35,960 nt of DNA from Candidatus Thermoplasmatota archaeon (GTDB taxonomy: Archaea; Thermoplasmatota; Thermoplasmata; UBA10834). Each line of letters starts with the position of its first letter. Within the stretch, counting starts at the first letter, position 1. Position numbers and translations under genes: made by a program. Location: positions 1-35,960 of the forward strand of contig JAHIZT010000105.1 of assembly GCA_018814355.1 (NCBI GenBank), in the 5' to 3' direction. Positions 32,507 to 35,960 of this stretch are shown in pieces. The notes beneath the pieces are model-generated. The model was not told the DNA's origin and did no database searches. It worked only from the letters and a program-made list of their open reading frames with translations.

Positions 32507-33202
32507 CTACTTCAGAATCTTCGTCTCAGCTTCGCCGTGCGTCTTGTTGCTGACCTTCTCGAAGAACTCGGTTTGCAGGCCTGCGGGCATCTCGATGACG
32601 CCGATCCATGAACCGTCCTTCTGCCACTCCTCCTTCGTCAGCTTGCCGAAATGCTTGAAGTCCTCGTAGCAGCGGCCGTAGTCCTCGCCCGACACCTTGA
32701 CAGCGATTCGGACCTTGTCGAACTTGATCGGAATCAGGGGTCTGAGGGCGTTCATAATTGCGGGCACCTGGGCCTCGACCGACTTGAACGGGTCGATATG
32801 GATCTTCGCCTCCTCCATCGCCGTCTCGATCCTCGCGGGCGGATGAGGTGCTCCTGTCTGCGGGTTCATAGCATTCCTCGCGATGTACTCGACGATCCTC
32901 TTGCGCTTGTTCTCCTGCATTATCTTTCGCTGCTCGGTAGTGAGCTGGACCTCTCCCTTGAGGATGATCGTCTTAGCGACCTCGGTCGCGTCCGTCGTCC
33001 CGAAGATCTCCTTTATCTTGTCCTCTGGAGCTCGAGTGCCCTTCTTTGCGTTCTTGAAGATGGTGTCAATGACCATGTGTTCGAAAAGGTTGACCTCTTT
33101 TCCGTCCTTCATCTTCTGGACGATGGCCGGATCTATCAGGATCTCAAAGCTCTCTCCGTGTGATTCGTACCTTGCGACAATTGCATCCTCAAGGTCAACC
33201 AT
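32507..33202 (-). CDS. sbds: ribosome maturation protein SBDS (Sdo1)
   Basis: The 231-residue three-domain protein is the archaeal homolog of the factor that helps release the anti-association factor aIF6 from new large subunits. It has an FYSH-like N-domain ([20 protein letters not shown]), a helical centre ([35 protein letters not shown]) and a ferredoxin-like C-domain. It follows psmA after 9 nt, the usual archaeal order. Confidence 0.94.
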   Translation of the reverse strand: MVDLEDAIVARYESHGESFEILIDPAIVQKMKDGKEVNLFEHMVIDTIFKNAKKGTRAPEDKIKEIFGTTDATEVAKTIILKGEVQLTTEQRKIMQENKRKRIVEYIARNAMNPQTGAPHPPARIETAMEEAKIHIDPFKSVEAQVPAIMNALRPLIPIKFDKVRIAVKVSGEDYGRCYEDFKHFGKLTKEEWQKDGSWIGVIEMPAGLQTEFFEKVSNKTHGEAETKILK

Positions 33203-33211
33203 GGTATCCGC

Positions 33212-33928
33212 TCAGGTCGTCATCTTCTTCACGTAGGCCTCGACCTCGGCCTCGGTGAGCCTTCTGAACCTCTCGCCCACCATGACCACGCCTATCTCAA
33301 CGGCCTTCATGTTGAGGTTCTCCTCTGTGGCTTTCGCCAACGCCCTGAGCCCCAGCAGGATCGCCTCTTCCGCGGACATTTCCTCCTTGTACTGCTCCTC
33401 GAAGACGTCCATGATGGCGTTCTTGCCAGCGCCTATGGAGCCCGCCTTGTAAGCCACGAGCGCTCCGCTCGGGTCTGTCTCAAACAGGTGGCAGCCTTGG
33501 TCGTCCACTCCTGCGACGAGCAGAGCCGTTCCGAACGGCCTCACGCCACCGTACTGCGTGTAGTTCTGCTTGTAGTCGCAGAGCCTTTTGACAAGCGTTT
33601 CTATGTCCATCTTCTCAGCATAGGTGACCTTGTTGACCTGAGCAAGCATCCTCGCGTGGTCCACAAGTACTCGTGCGTCCGCGACCAAGCCGGAGGTCGC
33701 GCAGCCGATGTGCTCGTCTATCTGGAAGATCTTCTCGATGGATCGCGATTCGATGAGCTTGCTCGCGATCCGTTTGTCCACGATGAGCGCGACGCCGTCT
33801 TTGAACTTGAGCCCGACCGTCGTCGTTCCCCGCTTGACCGCCTCACGGGCGTACTCTACTTGGAACAGTCTGCCGTCGGGCGAGAAAACAGTGATCGCCC
33901 GGTCATATGCCATTTGTCCTGGTTGCAT
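33212..33928 (-). CDS. psmA: proteasome alpha subunit
   Basis: The 238-residue outer-ring subunit of the 20S proteasome has the alpha signature YDRAITVFSPDGRLFQVEYAREAVKRG at 8-34 (gate and H0 helix), ALIVDKRI and GCATSGLVADARVLVDHAR. Being an alpha subunit it lacks the catalytic Thr; the beta subunit is not here. GAGGTG lies 8 nt before ATG 33928. Possible TATA elements are TAGTTATTTC near 33949-33958 and GCTTAAGTAG near 34040. It heads the superoperon. Confidence 0.95.
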   Translation of the reverse strand: MQPGQMAYDRAITVFSPDGRLFQVEYAREAVKRGTTTVGLKFKDGVALIVDKRIASKLIESRSIEKIFQIDEHIGCATSGLVADARVLVDHARMLAQVNKVTYAEKMDIETLVKRLCDYKQNYTQYGGVRPFGTALLVAGVDDQGCHLFETDPSGALVAYKAGSIGAGKNAIMDVFEEQYKEEMSAEEAILLGLRALAKATEENLNMKAVEIGVVMVGERFRRLTEAEVEAYVKKMTT

Positions 33929-34119
33929 GTGTGTGACACCTCTTCTGACAGTGAAATAACTACAGCTATTGCAGCTACAACTGGATTCTGCCTAAATCCG
34001 AAGCCAGCATAGCACACTGTCCAGCAAATATCGGTAGAGCTACTTAAGCCTTCTGAATTATTGGTTCGGGTTCAAGGCGCCTCGCCCCTGTGGACTCCTG
34101 CATCGAGGTTACCTTCGCT

Positions 34120-34350
34120 TTATGTGTGCGCCCGCTCTAGTATCCTTCGCACGACCGAACTCGTGGTAACCTCACGAACTTGAGCCTCCCGGACGACCCA
34201 ATCGAACACCGCCGTCGGGACTTTGGTGGCCAAGGGCTTCATCGCAATCGCTACAGGCGTCTTATCGTGGGCGAGGTCCTTCTTGGAACTGTCGGTGGTC
34301 GTCCTCAAGTTCTTGGTGACCAGTTTCTCGGGGTCCGTCGACAACTGCAT
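34120..34350 (-). CDS. small ribbon-helix-helix DNA-binding protein
   Basis: The 76-residue protein's last 40 residues (LATKVPTAVFDWVVREAQVREVTTSSVVRRILER) fit a ribbon-helix-helix fold: a short strand, then two helices with the T/S-S-x-VVR-x-IL pattern of CopG/Arc-type regulators. The first 36 residues are charged and probably flexible. ATG 34350 is chosen because TATTTAAG lies about 58-65 nt upstream, giving a leader of about 35 nt; the longer in-frame reading to 34566 crosses that promoter. Such proteins often control plasmids, proviruses or toxin genes; no toxin partner is obvious. Confidence 0.65.
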   Translation of the reverse strand: MQLSTDPEKLVTKNLRTTTDSSKKDLAHDKTPVAIAMKPLATKVPTAVFDWVVREAQVREVTTSSVVRRILERAHT

Positions 34351-34407
34351 ACGTCTGCGTGCAAGTCTCTTCTGTTCTGGTCCCCCGTCCGTGCAAGAAT
34401 ATGATGA

Positions 34408-34416
34408 CTTAAATAC
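34408..34416 (-). promoter_or_regulatory. TATA box for the ribbon-helix-helix gene
   Basis: The minus strand reads GTATTTAAG, a strong archaeal TATA element, in the gap between the helicase-like fragment and the small regulator. Confidence 0.55.
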
Positions 34417-34471
34417 CACCAGAAAGAAGAGAAGAAGAATAAGTTGGAGACAGTACAGGAACATCTGGCTC

Positions 34472-35305
34472 TCACCACCTTCTCTTCTTGTGATACTCGT
34501 AGATTCTGGTTTCTTTGCCCTTCTTGCTTCGGGTTTTTCCAGAAACCACCTCGCCTGTCGCATCAAGCGTCCTCAAAGCCTCGTCGACTTCGATTGTCCT
34601 CATCCCTAGATTGCTGGCGCTGTGAACCAGCTCCGACCGAGTCATCCTGCCCGTGCGTTCCAGTATCCTTCTGACCTTCTTGACGCTCTTCTCACCGCCG
34701 ACCTGATCGCACAACCTAATGGCGTCGTCGACGTAAGGTTCGATGGCCTTCTCCACTTCCTGGAAGTGCGACACGTCAACCGACCAGGTGTTACCGAGGA
34801 AAGTCATCCCGTTCTCGCTCACGGCGAAGATGATTATGAACTCAGGGAAGATGTCCTCGACCAAGCGGGAGAGAATCGCCGCTACTGCAGCGGATTCCTT
34901 CTTCCCCCTTTTGTCGAACTCCTTGCTCTTGGCGTCCCATAGCTTCTTCGCTTCATCGCTCCAAACAATTTCAGTCTCCTTCCCGATGTAGTCGTTCTGC
35001 AACTTCTTCAGCTCATCCACCAACCACTTCTCCTCCGCAATCATCCACGGGGTGGGGATGCTCTGAGGTGCCCAACGACCGTCACAAATCCTGACTGCGA
35101 AGCGAGGAATGAAGCCGGAAAGGTAATTGTCCATCGACAGAGCGTTCGTCAAGTCGTCAAGCACAGAGGCAGAGCACCAAGTTAGATGCATCGCTGGCAC
35201 CGAGATTGTCTTGCTGGCGAGACGTTTCTGGAATGAATCGCCGTCTTTGAGGAGTATGACTGTCTGCTCCCAACCCTGCGTGTAGTCTCGTTGAAAAGCC
35301 TTCAA
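34472..35305 (-). CDS. C-terminal part of a mobile-element primase/helicase-like protein, probably 5'-truncated
   Basis: In this 277-residue frame, residues 12-75 (VILLKDGDSF, SVPAMHLTWCSASVLDDLTNAL, YLSGFIPRFAVRICDG) resemble the end of the ATPase domain in DUF3987/primase-helicase proteins of archaeal plasmids and proviruses. There a TWCSAS/GATQP-like strand is followed by GFxxRF. Residues about 200-277 form a winged helix (GGEKSVKKVRRILERTGRMTRSELVHSASNLG). No Walker A or B lies upstream: the frame is closed by TAG two codons before the TTG at 35305. I therefore read it as a decayed gene that has lost its N-terminal half, perhaps still translated. The family match is from memory and uncertain. 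Confidence 0.55.
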   Translation of the reverse strand: MKAFQRDYTQGWEQTVILLKDGDSFQKRLASKTISVPAMHLTWCSASVLDDLTNALSMDNYLSGFIPRFAVRICDGRWAPQSIPTPWMIAEEKWLVDELKKLQNDYIGKETEIVWSDEAKKLWDAKSKEFDKRGKKESAAVAAILSRLVEDIFPEFIIIFAVSENGMTFLGNTWSVDVSHFQEVEKAIEPYVDDAIRLCDQVGGEKSVKKVRRILERTGRMTRSELVHSASNLGMRTIEVDEALRTLDATGEVVSGKTRSKKGKETRIYEYHKKRRW

Positions 35306-35310
35306 GGTCT

Positions 35311-35508
35311 ATGCAGTCTGTCGGAGAGCGCCTCATGAAGATTGGAACGGCCATAGGAGTTGTTCTCCTCGTGTTGAACTGGGGCGTGGTCGGCTATAGT
35401 CCTTCAGTCGGCGTAATGATGCTGTTTGATTCGCCAATCGTCAAAGTGGTTGCACTAGGCACTGCCGGAGTCATACTACTCGGCCTCGTCCTCTATGTGC
35501 TGGAATGA
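35311..35508 (+). CDS. small two-helix membrane protein
   Basis: This 65-residue hydrophobic protein has predicted membrane helices at about 11-28 and 43-63 with a short GYSPSVGVMMLFDSP loop. An ATG at 35335 is an alternative start. It begins 6 nt from the divergent helicase-like fragment. No family is recognised and no clear promoter is seen, so it is only a plausible gene. Confidence 0.45.
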   Translation: MQSVGERLMKIGTAIGVVLLVLNWGVVGYSPSVGVMMLFDSPIVKVVALGTAGVILLGLVLYVLE

Positions 35509-35670
35509 AAAGGAAATTGGTTTGAGCCTCGCCTCGGAAAGGACCATAGGGGAGGAAAAGCGGCACATATGATGAACTTAAACGTTGCGTTCTTCAAGGA
35601 CTCACTAGATGAACTCAGAATGGAAACAGAGAAGTATACCTTCGCATCGTAGCATTGATGGGAACGTCCT

Positions 35671-35838
35671 ATGGATTTCTGCGTGTGCTTCACAGCGCGC
35701 CCGTGTGGTCACTATAGGATCCAGGTTTCTTCTGTCAGACCTGAAGAAGTTGGCTTGAGACAGATTCTGAAGATGCTGCTCTTGACGATGAGCGCAGTAA
35801 TCCTGCCATTTTGCCTAGTTTGGGTGGCCCTTTCGTGA
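35671..35838 (+). CDS. possible 55-residue ORF with C-terminal membrane segment
   Basis: ATG to TGA, starting MDFCVCFTARPCGHYR and ending with a hydrophobic stretch (MLLLTMSAVILPFCLVWVAL). It has three N-terminal cysteines. There is no ribosome binding site, promoter or known relative. The rest of 35509-35882 shows nothing I can name, apart from a 27-codon ORF at 35569. Confidence 0.2.
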   Translation: MDFCVCFTARPCGHYRIQVSSVRPEEVGLRQILKMLLLTMSAVILPFCLVWVALS

Positions 35839-35882
35839 TAGTGGTTTGCGCCTCCGAAAAGCCTCTATGTTGAAATGTCCCG

Positions 35883-35960
35883 CTATGCCTGTTCGATATC
35901 GACTATCTTCTTCTGAAATCCCTTCATCTTCACGGATCCGTTGGGGCTATCGGACATGCC
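35883..35960 (-). CDS. C-terminal end of an unidentified gene entering from the right edge
   Basis: On the minus strand the frame is open from the window edge for 25 codons, ending KMKGFQKKIVDIEQA then TAG. An ATG at its second codon means it could also be tiny. It is too short to identify. Confidence 0.3.
   Translation of the reverse strand, partial: GMSDSPNGSVKMKGFQKKIVDIEQA

Noticed and set aside
34351-34566. Upstream extension of the ribbon-helix-helix protein, including an apparent membrane helix
   Set aside because: It reads through a strong TATA box and into the end of the neighbouring gene; the hydrophobic stretch comes from the AT-rich promoter.
35493-35693. 66-residue minus-strand ORF near the right end
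   Set aside because: It shows no binding site, family or promoter, and its Ser/Phe-rich composition suggests non-coding sequence.
1-35960. CRISPR arrays, rRNA, tRNA, complete insertion sequences
   Set aside because: I looked for regular direct repeats, cloverleaf sequences and transposase motifs and found none.

Overview
The window is archaeal chromosomal DNA of fairly high GC. The evidence is direct: archaeal/eukaryotic-type ribosomal proteins (S4e, L19e, L32e, L37Ae), RNase P protein Rpp29 and aIF1 embedded in the ribosomal operon, Cbf5, a DUF106/EMC3-like insertase, exosome Rrp4/Rrp41/Rrp42, SBDS, the alpha proteasome subunit, RpoP, Pcc1, prefoldin beta, an archaeosine radical SAM enzyme, and TATA-box promoters placed 25-31 nt before several start codons. 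A euryarchaeal lineage near Thermoplasmatota is my best inference; it is not proven by the window.

Left accessory region (1-8320). A partial RecA/RadA-like protein with a degraded P-loop sits at the left edge. Next, on the minus strand, come a methyltransferase-TPR protein, three tandem paralogous small membrane proteins and a radical SAM/SPASM enzyme that overlaps the last of them. This looks like a possible peptide or protein modification cassette and is the most interesting part of the window. On the plus strand follow a 921-residue protein (six membrane helices, very long coiled coil, degenerate KaiC-like domain) and a metallo-beta-lactamase-fold protein. A 17-nt perfect palindrome lies between the divergent methyltransferase and coiled-coil genes.

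Core block 1 (8308-25110, minus strand) is a continuous S10/spc-type superoperon: L3, L4, L23, L2, S19, L22, S3, L29, aIF1, Rpp29, S17, L14, L24, S4e, L5, S14, S8, L6, L32e, L19e, L18, S5, L30, L15, SecY, DUF106 insertase, cytidylate kinase and Cbf5. Genes are nearly all spaced by 0-23 nt or overlap. A TATA box at 25101-25110 precedes a roughly 185-nt leader that can form three hairpins.

Middle (25130-28829). A DUF5611-like protein, an archaeosine synthase RaSEA-type enzyme and a 64-residue single histone-fold protein form a minus-strand group. Tyrosyl-tRNA synthetase (plus) converges on a DHH-family phosphoesterase.

Core block 2 (28918-33928, minus) is the archaeal proteasome/exosome superoperon: PsmA, SBDS, Rrp4, Rrp41, Rrp42, L37Ae, RpoP, Pcc1 and prefoldin beta. 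Together the two blocks link ribosome synthesis, tRNA/rRNA modification, membrane insertion and RNA/protein turnover.

Right accessory end (33929-35960). A ribbon-helix-helix protein, a probably 5'-truncated primase/helicase-like protein with a C-terminal winged helix, and tiny ORFs suggest the remnant of an integrated element.
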